Below the pieces are notes generated by a model. That model saw nothing but the letters and a program-made list of their open reading frames with translations, was not told the DNA's origin and ran no database searches. From DAOUJH01 sp965248955 (lineage in GTDB: Bacteria > Chloroflexota > Dehalococcoidia > Lucifugimonadales > QGNO01): a stretch of DNA of 64,000 nucleotides. The stretch covers positions 1,550,001-1,614,000 of the forward strand of contig OZ252212.1 of assembly GCA_965248955.1 (NCBI GenBank). Reading direction: 5' to 3'. The position numbers and the translations under genes were made by a program. This document shows, in pieces, positions 24,722-33,426 of the stretch. Each line of letters opens with the position of its first letter. The stretch's first letter is position 1.

Positions 24722-27199
24722 CTATTCCACCGAGGGCGCCACGGGAGCGTCCACCCGTAGGACTATTTCGTCGTCCTGCACTTCTATGTGAACGGTATCA
24801 CCGGGACCAAATTTGCTGGCCAGGTACTCCTCGGAGAGCCTATCCTCTATTTTGTCCTGGATTTGACGGCGCAGAGGGCGCGCCCCAAAGTTGGGGTCAA
24901 AGCCCGTCTGGGCAAGAAGCTCCTTGGCCTCTTGGCTGACCTCCATGGAGACGCCCTTCTCCAGAAGCTGCTTGCCGACATCGCGGAGCATCAGATCCAC
25001 TATCTGGATGATGTGTTCCTTCCCCAGGGAGTGGAATACAACCGTGGCGTCGATCCGGTTGAGGAACTCAGGCCTGAAGAACTTCTTGACTTCATCCATG
25101 ACCTTGTCACTCATGCGGTTGTAGGCCTCCTTGGAGGTCTGCTCCTCGTCCGCGCCTTTGGTGGAGAATCCCATCTGGCTGTCGCGCCTTATCAGGTCGG
25201 AGCCTATGTTACTCGTCATGACAACTATGGTGTTGCGGAAGTCCACCTTCCGGCCCTTGGCATCGGTCAGATGGCCGTCATCGAACAGTTGAAGCAGGAT
25301 GTTGAAAACGTCGGGGTGCGCCTTTTCTATTTCGTCTAGAAGGATGGCAGAGTAAGACTTTCGGCGTACGGCCTCGGTCAACTGGCCTCCTTCGTCGTAA
25401 CCCACATATCCTGGAGGGGCGCCCACCAGGCGCGCCACGCTATGGCGCTCCATGAACTCCGACATGTCCAGCCTTATCATGGTGTCTTCGTCGCCAAACA
25501 TGAAGTCGGCCAGCGCTCTTACCAGGTAGGTCTTACCGACACCGGTGGGGCCCAGGAAAAGGAAGGCTCCTATGGGTCGGCGTGGGTCTTTTAGACCGGC
25601 GCGTGCCCTGCGTACCGCCTTTGCTACCGAGACGATGGCCTCGTCCTGTCCTACCACCTTCTTGTGCAGCGCCTCTTCCATCTGAAGCAGGCGCTGGCTC
25701 TCTTCCGTTGCCAGTCTGGTGACAGGTATGCCTGTCCACATGCTGGCAACTTCCGCTACCTCTTCCGCCGAAACCATGGGCTGGTTGTCTTCTTGCTGCG
25801 TCTCTTCCTGCCAGCCCTTTTCCAGCTCCTCCAACTTGGTGCGAAGGGTCTGCTCTCGCTGGTGCAGCTCCGCGGCGTATTCGTACTGCTGGTTGGCCAG
25901 GGCCTCGTCCTTGTCCTTGTGGACGTTGTCCAGTACCTTGCTAACCTCCTTGACGGAAAGCGGCATGGTGGTCTTTCTGATCCTGACCCTGCTCGATGCC
26001 TCGTCTATAAGGTCAATTGCCTTGTCGGGCAGGAAGCGGTCTGAAATATACCGCGCCGAGAGGTGAGCGGCGGCTTCCAGGGCGTCGTCGGTTATGCTGA
26101 GGTGGTGGTGCTGCTCGTACCGCTCTCTCACACCTTTGAGGATCTCGATGGTCTCTTCTTCAGAGGGTTCCTCCACGCTCACCGGCTGGAAGCGCCTCTC
26201 CAGCGCTGGGTCGCGCTCCACGTATTTACGATAATCGTCCCGCGTGGTAGCGCCGATGCACTGCAGCTCTCCCCTGGCCAGCGACGGCTTCAGGATGTTG
26301 GCCGCATCGACGGCTCCTTCAGCGGCGCCGGCGCCCACCATTGTGTGCATTTCATCTATAAAAAGAATGCAGTTTCCGGAGCTTTTTATCTCTTCTATGA
26401 TCTTCTTGAGCCGCTCCTCGAACTCCCCGCGGTACTTGGTGCCGGCCACGAGCACACCCATGTCCAGGGTAACTACACGGCGCCTCTGCAGGCTTTCCGG
26501 GATATCTCCTTTGACGATCTGCTGTGCTAGGGCTTCCACTATGGCCGTCTTGCCCACGCCGGGTTCACCAATCAGGACGGGGTTGTTTTTTGTGCGGCGG
26601 CTCAGAATCTGCACCACGCGCTGTATCTCATTGTTACGACCCACCACGGGGTCCAGTTTCTCTTGCCGTGCCATGTTGGTCAGGTCTATGCCAAGCTGGT
26701 CCAGCGTGGGCGTCCGGCTGCTTGTGCGGCCGCCCGATTGTGTGCCCTGCGATATACTCTGGCTCAGTATCCGGCTGGTCTCGGCGCGAACTTTGTCCAA
26801 GCTGACCCCCAGGCTCTCCAACACCCCGGCAGCCACACCCTCTCCCTCACGCATCAGACCTATGAGTAGATGTTCCGTGCCTATGTAGTGATGGTTAAGC
26901 CGGCGGGCCTCATCCACTGCAAGCTCTATTACCTTCTTGGCCCTGGGGGTAAGACCTATCTCTCCGCTGGCGGAACGCTCGCCGCGGCCAATGATGAACT
27001 CCACGGCAGAACGCACCTTGCTAAGCTCAACGGAAAGGTTGGAAAGCACGCGGGCCGCTACCCCGTCGGTCTCCCTGACCAGCCCGAGCAAGATGTGCTC
27101 AGTGCCAATGTAGTTATGATTGAATCGCTGGGCCTCTTCCTGGGCCAGTGAGAGGACTCGCCGCGCTCGTTCTGAGAATTTTTCGAATCTACTTGCCAT
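24722..27199 (-). CDS. clpC: ATP-dependent Clp protease ATP-binding subunit ClpC
   Basis: 825-residue AAA+ unfoldase for ClpP. Two Clp-N repeats fill the first 150 residues (FSERARRVLSLAQEEAQRF and a second copy with RAKKVIELAVDEARRL). AAA1 Walker A GEPGVGKT is near 210, a UVR-like coiled-coil middle (QQYEYAAELHQREQ) near 440, and AAA2 Walker A GPTGVGKT near 550. The McsA/McsB partners usual in Firmicutes are not adjacent. Confidence 0.96.
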   Translation of the reverse strand: MASRFEKFSERARRVLSLAQEEAQRFNHNYIGTEHILLGLVRETDGVAARVLSNLSVELSKVRSAVEFIIGRGERSASGEIGLTPRAKKVIELAVDEARRLNHHYIGTEHLLIGLMREGEGVAAGVLESLGVSLDKVRAETSRILSQSISQGTQSGGRTSSRTPTLDQLGIDLTNMARQEKLDPVVGRNNEIQRVVQILSRRTKNNPVLIGEPGVGKTAIVEALAQQIVKGDIPESLQRRRVVTLDMGVLVAGTKYRGEFEERLKKIIEEIKSSGNCILFIDEMHTMVGAGAAEGAVDAANILKPSLARGELQCIGATTRDDYRKYVERDPALERRFQPVSVEEPSEEETIEILKGVRERYEQHHHLSITDDALEAAAHLSARYISDRFLPDKAIDLIDEASSRVRIRKTTMPLSVKEVSKVLDNVHKDKDEALANQQYEYAAELHQREQTLRTKLEELEKGWQEETQQEDNQPMVSAEEVAEVASMWTGIPVTRLATEESQRLLQMEEALHKKVVGQDEAIVSVAKAVRRARAGLKDPRRPIGAFLFLGPTGVGKTYLVRALADFMFGDEDTMIRLDMSEFMERHSVARLVGAPPGYVGYDEGGQLTEAVRRKSYSAILLDEIEKAHPDVFNILLQLFDDGHLTDAKGRKVDFRNTIVVMTSNIGSDLIRRDSQMGFSTKGADEEQTSKEAYNRMSDKVMDEVKKFFRPEFLNRIDATVVFHSLGKEHIIQIVDLMLRDVGKQLLEKGVSMEVSQEAKELLAQTGFDPNFGARPLRRQIQDKIEDRLSEEYLASKFGPGDTVHIEVQDDEIVLRVDAPVAPSVE

Positions 27200-27238
27200 T
27201 AGATAGCTCCATAAGCAGGGATATGAGTATGGATAACG

Positions 27239-28387
27239 CTATTCACCGGAAGACCAGGTCTCTACTCCGTCCCACTCTTCTTCTACCTGCTTCAAACTGA
27301 GGCCCAGTCTGCGTCGTTCAGGCTCCATCTTGATTATCTTTAGGGTAACCTCGTCACCCTCGTTGATTACCTCCCTTGGGTGCCTTATCATTCGATCAGA
27401 TAGCTCTGAAATATGGATCAGGCCCTCTATAGTACCTTCTATTCGAGCAAATGCGCCAAAGTTCGTCAAGCTTGTGACCACCCCCTGCACAAGCTGACCA
27501 GTCTCATAGTTTTGGGTCACGGTCTGCCAAGGTTCAGGCACCAGCCTACGCAGGCTCAGGGCTATCTTCCTTGTTTCCTGGTCTACCTTGAGTACGTAGA
27601 CCTCTATCTGGCTACCTACTGTTACGATGTCTGAAGGCGATTGAACTTGCTCCCAGGACATCTCTGATATATGCACCAAGCCATCGGCGCCCCCGAGGTC
27701 CACAAAAGCTCCGAAATCTGATACCCCGGAGACCACTCCCGTCCTTACCTCACCTTCCTTCAACTCTTGGAGCAGCCGGTCTTTCTCCTGGTCGCGGTGT
27801 TGCTGCAAAGCTTGCTTTTCAGATAGCACAACTCGGTTGCGCCGGCGGTTCAACTCCAATAACTGTAGGGATATTGTCTCACCGACACGTTTTGCCAGCG
27901 CCTCTTCTTGGTCTACGTCCGTTCCTCTGCCAATCGGGGCAAGCTGAGATAGGGGGACGAAACCCTGCACGCCTTCCACGTCCACAACAGCGCCCCCCTT
28001 GTTGAATCCCCTTATTGTTGCTTTCATAGTGGAGCCGGCGTCCAGATGGTCCTGCAGCACCTTCCATCCCCTCTCGCCCCTGGCTCTGTCCACGGACAGG
28101 ATTGCCGGGCCTTCCTCGCTGTCGGGGCGCAGGACGTAGGCATAGACCTCATCGCCAACCTTGAAGCCGTCGGCTTCCTCCTCCGATAGTGTCTTCATCT
28201 CCCGGACAGGGATGAATCCCTCCGACTTATGCCCGATGTTAATCAGGAGGCCTTCCTGGCTAACATGCATCACCTCGCCCGTGACCACGTCACCGCGGCG
28301 CAACTCTTTGAACCAGGAAGATTCTTCTAGTAGTTGCCCCATATCCGGTTGGGTGGGTTGGGAAGCTTGTTCAACAGAGAAGGACAA
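27239..28387 (-). CDS. rpsA: 30S ribosomal protein S1 (four S1 domains)
   Basis: 382 residues with four S1 RNA-binding repeats: GDVVTGEVMHVSQEGLLINI (about 34), a divergent second repeat (MKATIRGFNKGGAVVDVEG, about 120), GEVRTGVVSGVSDFGAFVDL (about 205) and GQLVQGVVTSLTNFGAFARI (about 292). Shorter than the six-domain proteobacterial form, as in Firmicutes, Actinobacteria and Chloroflexi. TTG start. A good promoter lies 45-75 bases upstream. Confidence 0.9.
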   Translation of the reverse strand: MSFSVEQASQPTQPDMGQLLEESSWFKELRRGDVVTGEVMHVSQEGLLINIGHKSEGFIPVREMKTLSEEEADGFKVGDEVYAYVLRPDSEEGPAILSVDRARGERGWKVLQDHLDAGSTMKATIRGFNKGGAVVDVEGVQGFVPLSQLAPIGRGTDVDQEEALAKRVGETISLQLLELNRRRNRVVLSEKQALQQHRDQEKDRLLQELKEGEVRTGVVSGVSDFGAFVDLGGADGLVHISEMSWEQVQSPSDIVTVGSQIEVYVLKVDQETRKIALSLRRLVPEPWQTVTQNYETGQLVQGVVTSLTNFGAFARIEGTIEGLIHISELSDRMIRHPREVINEGDEVTLKIIKMEPERRRLGLSLKQVEEEWDGVETWSSGE

Positions 28388-28431
28388 TTTAGATCACACC
28401 ATTTTCAAGAGGGATGTTCGCCTAGCTATAC

Positions 28432-28461
28432 ATTATAGCCAGACGCTTTCCTAGCTGTAAA
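28432..28461 (-). promoter_or_regulatory. Promoter of rpsA
   Basis: On the minus strand: TTTACA (28461-28456), 18-base spacer, TATAAT (28437-28432). 5/6 and 6/6 matches. The predicted start near 28426 leaves a leader of about 40 bases. Confidence 0.75.
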
Positions 28462-28593
28462 GGGAATTAGCTTTGTAACTTTGTATAAGCTATATGTCCC
28501 AGCATGGCGCACTAAATGTACCAGGTGTAGGTTCTCCATGAAAGCGGAAGGCGCGTGGAGCCGTTGGCGGAGAGCCCGTCTAAGATGGAGCGC

Positions 28594-28626
28594 AAAAAAA
28601 TAAGCCCTCTGGCGATGGCTTATTTT
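28594..28626 (-). terminator. Terminator of the 5S rRNA gene
   Basis: On the minus strand the arms AATAAGCC and GGCTTATT form a hairpin followed by a run of T. Its 5' arm overlaps the last bases of the 5S rRNA. Confidence 0.75.
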
Positions 28627-28724
28627 CCCGTGCCCTTGCAAGCAGAGTATCGTCAGCGCTGGGGCGTTTCACTTCCGTGTTCGGGATGGGAACGGGTGGT
28701 TCCACCCCGCTCTAACCACCAGAG
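28607..28724 (-). rRNA. rrf: 5S ribosomal RNA (orphan locus)
   Basis: About 118 nt. Terminal helix CTCTGGTGG with TCGCCAGAG; loop C and helix III carry the conserved CCCGTTCCCATCCCGAAC, followed by ACGGAAGTGAAACGC and the CGATACTCTGC stretch. No 23S 3' end lies upstream: the next 4 kb on that side are protein genes and a small transcript. So this 5S gene is unlinked from the other rRNAs. Confidence 0.92.
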
Positions 28725-28798
28725 AGCAGGGTTATAGGATAGCAACTCTCTCTGCAAGGCGCAATACAAAATCCGTAGAAGAATGTAGAGACCCCCCC

Positions 28799-28827
28799 TA
28801 GACATGGCCAACATCTCACCTTATACT
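28799..28827 (+). promoter_or_regulatory. Promoter of the mini-ORF transcript
   Basis: TAGACA (28799-28804), 17-base spacer, TATACT (28822-28827): 5/6 and 5/6 matches. Start expected near 28834. Confidence 0.6.
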
Positions 28828-28874
28828 GGGGTCAGTCTTGGTGGTGTGGTTTGAAACACAAGGAGGTGATGCCG

Positions 28875-28931
28875 ATGAGTAGTACCTTATGCAACTGTTC
28901 ATTAACCCGTCTGGAGACCACTCCAGATTGA
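28875..28931 (+). CDS. Tiny ORF with a maximal Shine-Dalgarno
   Basis: 18 codons (MSSTLCNCSLTRLETTPD), ATG at 28875 eight bases after AAGGAGGTGAT, an 11-base perfect complement of the canonical 16S 3' end; an in-frame ATG at 28869 is too close to it. The last codons form a hairpin TCTGGAG/CTCCAGA, and a strong terminator follows seven bases after the stop. Composition (4 Thr, 3 Ser, 3 Leu, 2 Cys) does not point to a known leader peptide class. It could be a leader peptide for the S9 peptidase gene or a small stand-alone peptide. Confidence 0.45.
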   Translation: MSSTLCNCSLTRLETTPD

Positions 28932-28937
28932 GGTAGG

Positions 28938-28971
28938 AGGAGGGCCCGGATTTCCGGGCCCTCCTCTTTTT
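28938..28971 (+). terminator. Strong intrinsic terminator after the mini-ORF
   Basis: Twelve-bp perfect stem AGGAGGGCCCGG, loop ATTT, CCGGGCCCTCCT, then CTTTTT. It lies about 95 bases before the S9 peptidase start, so it either ends a small RNA of about 140 nt or attenuates the peptidase gene. Confidence 0.88.
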
Positions 28972-29066
28972 CTCCCGTTGCACGGTTCTGCCGCCTCCTG
29001 CATCTGCCGCCTCTTGCAGGGGAGATATATACTCTACCCAGCAAAAAACTCCTGAGGAGGCCGCAG

Positions 29067-30872
29067 TTGCCCTACGAATTCGAACGGTTCCTAACCGTAC
29101 GCAGCGCCTCGGCTCCCGCTTTCTCTCCCAACGGCCGTCGGGTGGTTTTTCTCTGGGATATCACCGGCGTCCCTCAGCTTTGGGCCGTGGACGTCGATGG
29201 AGGCTGGCCGGACCAGCTCACCGTCTACGCGGAGAGGGTGATGACCCTGTTCAACTCCCCGGTCTCAGAGCAGACGGTCTTTGGCATGGACTCTGGAGGC
29301 GACGAACGCCAGCAGCTATACCTGCTCTCCGGCAACGGAGAATCCATCAAACCGCTGACCGCCAATCCCCAAGCGATTCATACACCGGGAGCGTGGACGC
29401 CGGACGGTACGTCGTTCGTCTACGTTTCCAACCGCCGCCACCCCGCTTTTTTCGATATCTACGTGAATCGTCTGTCCAGAGGCGAAGTCCAGATGCTCCT
29501 AGAGCACGACGGCACCAATTTGGCGGCTCCCATATCGCCGGACGGTAGTTCGCTGCTCATCAACCGCACCGTGCTCAACCACTACAACGAGCTTTACCTC
29601 TTGCCCCTGGATATGGCAAGAGGAAGGCCCCGCCTTGTAACCACGGGCAAGGGGCGCAGTACGTATTCCTCGCCGGTGTGGTCCTCCGATGGCAAAGGGG
29701 TCTATCTATTGACGGACCAGGACAGGGAATGGAAGGGTTTAGCCCGGCTTGACTTGGATGCAAGAGAGATTTCCTACCTCCATTCTGAAGAATGGGACGT
29801 AGAGCTCATGGCCTACGCACCCAAGACGGAGCGCATCGCTTTCTCCATTAATGCGGACGGATATTCGGAAGCCACCGTACTCTCCTTGGAAGACGGCCGT
29901 TCGGAGCAGGTGAGGGGCCTGCCCAAGGGACAGATTCTGGACATGGCGTGGTCGCCCAACGGGGTAGACCTAGCCGTTACGGCCGGCGGCGCCACCCTCA
30001 ACTCGGACGTTTGGTTGGTGAACGGGCAGACGGCGCAGGCCCGCCGGCTGACGCACAGTCCCAGGGCAGGCATAGCTCCCGAAGCGCTCACCGAGCCGGC
30101 CCTCGTCCACTATCCAACCTTCGATGGTCGTGACATACCGGCTTTCTTCTACCTGCCGTCCCATGCCGCTAAAGATGGGGACCTACCGGTGGTGGTCTAC
30201 GTGCACGGCGGCCCGGAGAGCCAGTCTAGGCCGGTCTACAATCCCGTATTGCAGTACCTGGCTTACAGAGGATACGGCGTGCTTGTGCCCAACGTCAGAG
30301 GCAGCACGGGCTACGGTAGGGCTTACGAGCATCTGGACGACGTAGAGAAGCGGATGGATGCGGTGAACGACTTGAACCACGCCGCGAGCTGGCTTGTTGA
30401 CTCGGGCTACTCCAGGCCTCGGCGCATAGCGGTGATGGGCGGTAGCTACGGCGGCTTCATGACCCTGGCCGCGATCACGGCCTATCCCGATTCATGGGGA
30501 GCCGCCGCCGAGCTGTACGGCATAGCTAATTTCCAGACCTTCCTGGCCAATACGGGCCCCTGGAGGCGCATGCATCGCGCCGCGGAATACGGCGATCCTG
30601 AGAAGGACGGCGAACTGCTCAACCGTATTTCACCTATACACTACGTGGACAGGATCAAAGTGCCGCTGATAGTAGTGCACGGCGCCAACGACCCGCGCGT
30701 CCCCATCAGTGAAACGGAGCAGATGGTGGAGGCTATACAAAAGAGGAACGGCTCCGTGGAGTACCTGCGCTTTGAGGATGAAGGGCATGGTATCGTCAAG
30801 CAGCACAACCGCATAAGAGCCTATACAGCCATAGCTGATTTTCTGGACAGGCACTTGATGAGCGCCGGGTAG
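29067..30872 (+). CDS. S9-family prolyl oligopeptidase / acylaminoacyl peptidase
   Basis: 601-residue serine peptidase without a signal peptide. Residues 1-about 340 form a beta-propeller-like region (repeated TPDGTSFVYVSNRR and SPDGSSLLINR type blades); the C-terminal alpha/beta hydrolase has the nucleophile in GGSYGGFM (near 460), the Asp in GANDPRVP (near 540) and the His in DEGHG (near 572). The start is TTG with GAGGAGG upstream. The stop directly abuts the stop of convergent cofE. Confidence 0.88.
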   Translation: MPYEFERFLTVRSASAPAFSPNGRRVVFLWDITGVPQLWAVDVDGGWPDQLTVYAERVMTLFNSPVSEQTVFGMDSGGDERQQLYLLSGNGESIKPLTANPQAIHTPGAWTPDGTSFVYVSNRRHPAFFDIYVNRLSRGEVQMLLEHDGTNLAAPISPDGSSLLINRTVLNHYNELYLLPLDMARGRPRLVTTGKGRSTYSSPVWSSDGKGVYLLTDQDREWKGLARLDLDAREISYLHSEEWDVELMAYAPKTERIAFSINADGYSEATVLSLEDGRSEQVRGLPKGQILDMAWSPNGVDLAVTAGGATLNSDVWLVNGQTAQARRLTHSPRAGIAPEALTEPALVHYPTFDGRDIPAFFYLPSHAAKDGDLPVVVYVHGGPESQSRPVYNPVLQYLAYRGYGVLVPNVRGSTGYGRAYEHLDDVEKRMDAVNDLNHAASWLVDSGYSRPRRIAVMGGSYGGFMTLAAITAYPDSWGAAAELYGIANFQTFLANTGPWRRMHRAAEYGDPEKDGELLNRISPIHYVDRIKVPLIVVHGANDPRVPISETEQMVEAIQKRNGSVEYLRFEDEGHGIVKQHNRIRAYTAIADFLDRHLMSAG

Positions 30873-31628
30873 CTATCTGTAGATATCCCGGTCGGGGGGG
30901 CGTATCAGCTCCTTGACTCCGCTCGTGGAAGTGGCGTACTCGTAGCCCCGAATTATCGCCGCCGGCACCATGTCAACCTTTCCCATCACCAGCTCCGCCG
31001 CCGCCGCCAGCTCGTCTACCACGGCCATCGCCGTTACCTGGAGCTCGTATCCGTAGGGGTCTACTGAGCCTCTGTAGTCGCGCAGGGGCGCTATACCCGC
31101 CGACCCAATGGCGATGTTGGTAATGCCGTCCCGCCAGGGCCTGCCCCAGGAGTCGGTGATCACCACCGCCACGTCAAGGCCGGTAAGCTTCCTGACCTCG
31201 CCCGCTATCCGCGCCGCCGAGGCATCGGGGTCTTTGGGGAGCAAGGCGACCATGCTTTCTCCCGGTATGTTAGAGGCGTCCACGCCCCCGTTAACACAGT
31301 AGAACCCGTGAACGGTCTCCGTAATGAGGACGCCTCTGTCCATGCGGGAGACGCGGCGGCTCTCCATCAAAGCCACCTCTATCAGCCGGGCATCCCTGTC
31401 GTACTCATCAGCCCACTGTTGAGCAAGGTGCGACGGTGTAATGGTATCCAGGTTCACCAGCATGCCTTCCGCCTTGGAAACCACCTTTTGCGTGATTACC
31501 AGCACGTCTTCCTGCTCTAGGGGCGTTTTCTGACCCTTGGCCGCCTCCACTATCAAGGATGCAAGCTCCATCCCTGGCGTGATCTCAGGCAAGCCCTCTA
31601 TTCCAATAACGCAAAGCTCTTTAGCCAC
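30873..31628 (-). CDS. cofE: Coenzyme F420-0:L-glutamate ligase
   Basis: 251 residues; GTP-dependent addition of gamma-glutamates to F420-0. The family signature is clear: GLPEITPGMELASLIVEA, VLVITQKVVSKAEG, NGGVDASNIPGE, then ITDSWGRPWRDGITNIAIG and a C-terminal ELQVTAMAVVDELAAAAELV. Its presence implies F420-dependent redox enzymes. The other cof genes are not in the window. Divergent from folB. Confidence 0.93.
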   Translation of the reverse strand: MAKELCVIGIEGLPEITPGMELASLIVEAAKGQKTPLEQEDVLVITQKVVSKAEGMLVNLDTITPSHLAQQWADEYDRDARLIEVALMESRRVSRMDRGVLITETVHGFYCVNGGVDASNIPGESMVALLPKDPDASAARIAGEVRKLTGLDVAVVITDSWGRPWRDGITNIAIGSAGIAPLRDYRGSVDPYGYELQVTAMAVVDELAAAAELVMGKVDMVPAAIIRGYEYATSTSGVKELIRPPDRDIYR

Positions 31629-31693
31629 TTTGGTACCTCATTGATGCAATGTCAGCCAATTATACTCGCATCACGTGTTATACTCTGCCAGCA

Positions 31694-32074
31694 ATGGCCG
31701 ACCGTAAAGGGCAAGACCGCATCCTGCTTGAGGGGCTTTCCTTCTACGGTTTCCATGGGGTGAGACCGGAGGAACGGAGCCTGGGCCAGCAGTTCCTCGT
31801 GGACCTGAGTGTCTACCTTGACCTCAGCAAGCCCGGCGATTCCGACCGTCTAAGCGACACGATCAGCTATACCGAGTTGTATCAGACGGTGAAAGCCGTT
31901 GTCCAGGATGAAACGTATAACCTGTTGGAGGCGGTAGCGCAAACGATTGCGATGAGGGTTCTTGCCTCCTTCCCGGTAGAGGCAGTCTGGACGCGGGTAA
32001 CAAAGTTATCGCCTCCCATAGAAGGAATTACTTCTAAGGGTGCCTCCGTGGAGGTATACCGAGCCAAGAGCTAG
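31694..32074 (+). CDS. folB: Dihydroneopterin aldolase
   Basis: 126 residues from ATG 31694. FolB features: DRILLEGLSFYGFHGVRPEE, LGQQFLVDLSVYLDL, LSDTISYTELYQTV and the C-terminal VTKLSPPIEG. Makes 6-hydroxymethyl-dihydropterin for folate. An upstream ATG at 31649 is in frame, but a TATACT box at 31679-31684 would put transcription start just before 31694, suggesting a leaderless message. Followed after one base by the lipoprotein gene. Confidence 0.88.
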   Translation: MADRKGQDRILLEGLSFYGFHGVRPEERSLGQQFLVDLSVYLDLSKPGDSDRLSDTISYTELYQTVKAVVQDETYNLLEAVAQTIAMRVLASFPVEAVWTRVTKLSPPIEGITSKGASVEVYRAKS

Positions 32075-32075
32075 T

Positions 32076-32987
32076 ATGCGCTTTCTTTCGCTTGCTTTTT
32101 CATCCGGGTTTGTTCTGCTGGCCGTTGCTTGCCTGCTTCTTCTCGCCGGCTGCTCTTCTCCCACGGCGGTCACGCCAACGCCAGTCGCTACCTCCAGTGT
32201 AGTGAACCTATCTCTGCGTACCGTCCTCGCCTCCTCGGACCTATCGGTTGGCAGCAACCGCGTGGTTTTCGGGCTTATCGATTCGAATAACGCGCCGGTG
32301 AGAGCAGCCTCGGCTACGCTAGCTCTGGCTCACGAGCAAGATGGAAGAATCGTCCAAAAAGGGGAAGTGGAGGCCGGCTGGCGCTCGTGGCCGGCCGGGC
32401 CGGGAGGGGTGTTCGCCGCCCAGATAGAGTTCGACCAAGCCGGCCTGTGGTTGGCGCAGGTCTCACCCGCCGACGGCGCCGCGGAAGGCCAGCTGGCGCG
32501 CATGGTTATGCGCGTATCCGAAGAGAGCAGCACGCCCGCCTTGGGTTCCCCGGCCCCGGCCAGCCTGAACCGCACTGCTTCCAGTGTGGCCTCCTTGGAG
32601 GAGCTCACCTCAGACGTTGAACCTGATCCGAACCTTTACTCCATGACTATTGCTGAAGCTCTGCAGACCGGCAAGCCCCTCGTCGTTGCTTTTGCCACTC
32701 CCGCCTTCTGCACCTCGGCCACCTGCGGCCCGCAGCTGGATGTGGTCAAAGAGTTGAAGGAGGGTTACCGGGAGCAGGCCAACTTCATCCATGTGGAGAT
32801 TTTCGACAACCCCCTTGAGATGCGGGGCGACTTTGCAAAGGGAGTGGTCTCACCTACAGTCGACGAATGGGGTCTGCCCAGCGAGCCGTGGGTTTTCGTA
32901 ATCGATGCTCAAAGACGGGTCTCCGCTAAGTTCGACGGCTTTGCTTCTTACAAAGAGCTGGAGCAGGCGCTGCTACGCGTCATCTAG
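32076..32987 (+). CDS. Lipoprotein with C-terminal thioredoxin-like domain
   Basis: About 303 residues. Signal peptide with lipobox LLLLAGC (Cys26), then a Ser/Thr/Pro-rich linker, an Ig-like middle region (about 55-165) and a thioredoxin-like domain (from about 190) reading PLVVAFATPAFCTSATCGP. The Cys pair is spaced CxxxxC, not CxxC, as in some Sco/TlpA relatives. Likely exported and anchored, possibly in disulfide or metal handling. ATG is one base after the folB stop, so probably cotranscribed. Its last bases overlap the convergent lipoprotein gene. Confidence 0.75.
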   Translation: MRFLSLAFSSGFVLLAVACLLLLAGCSSPTAVTPTPVATSSVVNLSLRTVLASSDLSVGSNRVVFGLIDSNNAPVRAASATLALAHEQDGRIVQKGEVEAGWRSWPAGPGGVFAAQIEFDQAGLWLAQVSPADGAAEGQLARMVMRVSEESSTPALGSPAPASLNRTASSVASLEELTSDVEPDPNLYSMTIAEALQTGKPLVVAFATPAFCTSATCGPQLDVVKELKEGYREQANFIHVEIFDNPLEMRGDFAKGVVSPTVDEWGLPSEPWVFVIDAQRRVSAKFDGFASYKELEQALLRVI

Positions 32988-33313
32988 GCGGCGTCCTCCA
33001 CAAATGCTGCTATAAGGGTGTCGCCATCCTTCCTGTAGCGGACCCTTACCGGCTCTGCCAGCACCATGTGCTCTCTAAAATGGGAGGGCGTGAAGCCTAT
33101 GAATCCCTCCGTGGTGAAGGTGAACACTCTGCCCTCTTCGTCCTCTATGGTGAACCGTTCCAACTCCACCACGGACCGTGCCTCCACGCTGGTAACCAGG
33201 CCCTCCACTTCGGAAAGCCCCTCTCCGCAGCTCAGTGAAAAGAGCAGCGCCATTACCAATATGAAAAGCGCGTTTGCGCTAATACCGTTGCTTCTTTCCC
33301 ACAAGAGAAACAC
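32984..33313 (-). CDS. Small putative lipoprotein, unknown function
   Basis: 109 residues from GTG. N-terminal signal with a lipobox-like LLFSLSC, then a compact beta-rich domain (VEGLVTSVEARSVVELERF, FTFTTEGFIGFTPSHFREHM, RVRYRKDGDTLIAAFVEDA) that resembles small OB-like exported domains. I do not recognise the family. Overlaps the 3' end of the convergent thioredoxin-like lipoprotein gene by 4 nt. Confidence 0.6.
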   Translation of the reverse strand: MFLLWERSNGISANALFILVMALLFSLSCGEGLSEVEGLVTSVEARSVVELERFTIEDEEGRVFTFTTEGFIGFTPSHFREHMVLAEPVRVRYRKDGDTLIAAFVEDAA

Positions 33314-33426
33314 TCAACGTCTATATACTTAGGTTATGGTACATTATGGCAAGGCTGCGCCATATCTGTCTCACCGCATGGTGAAACAAACATTCACGTT
33401 ACAGTCTTACGCAGGGAGTCAGCCTA

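Noticed and set aside
28725..29066. 23S rRNA 3' end upstream of the 5S gene
   Set aside because: No 23S-like sequence is visible; the stretch holds a promoter, a tiny ORF and a terminator.
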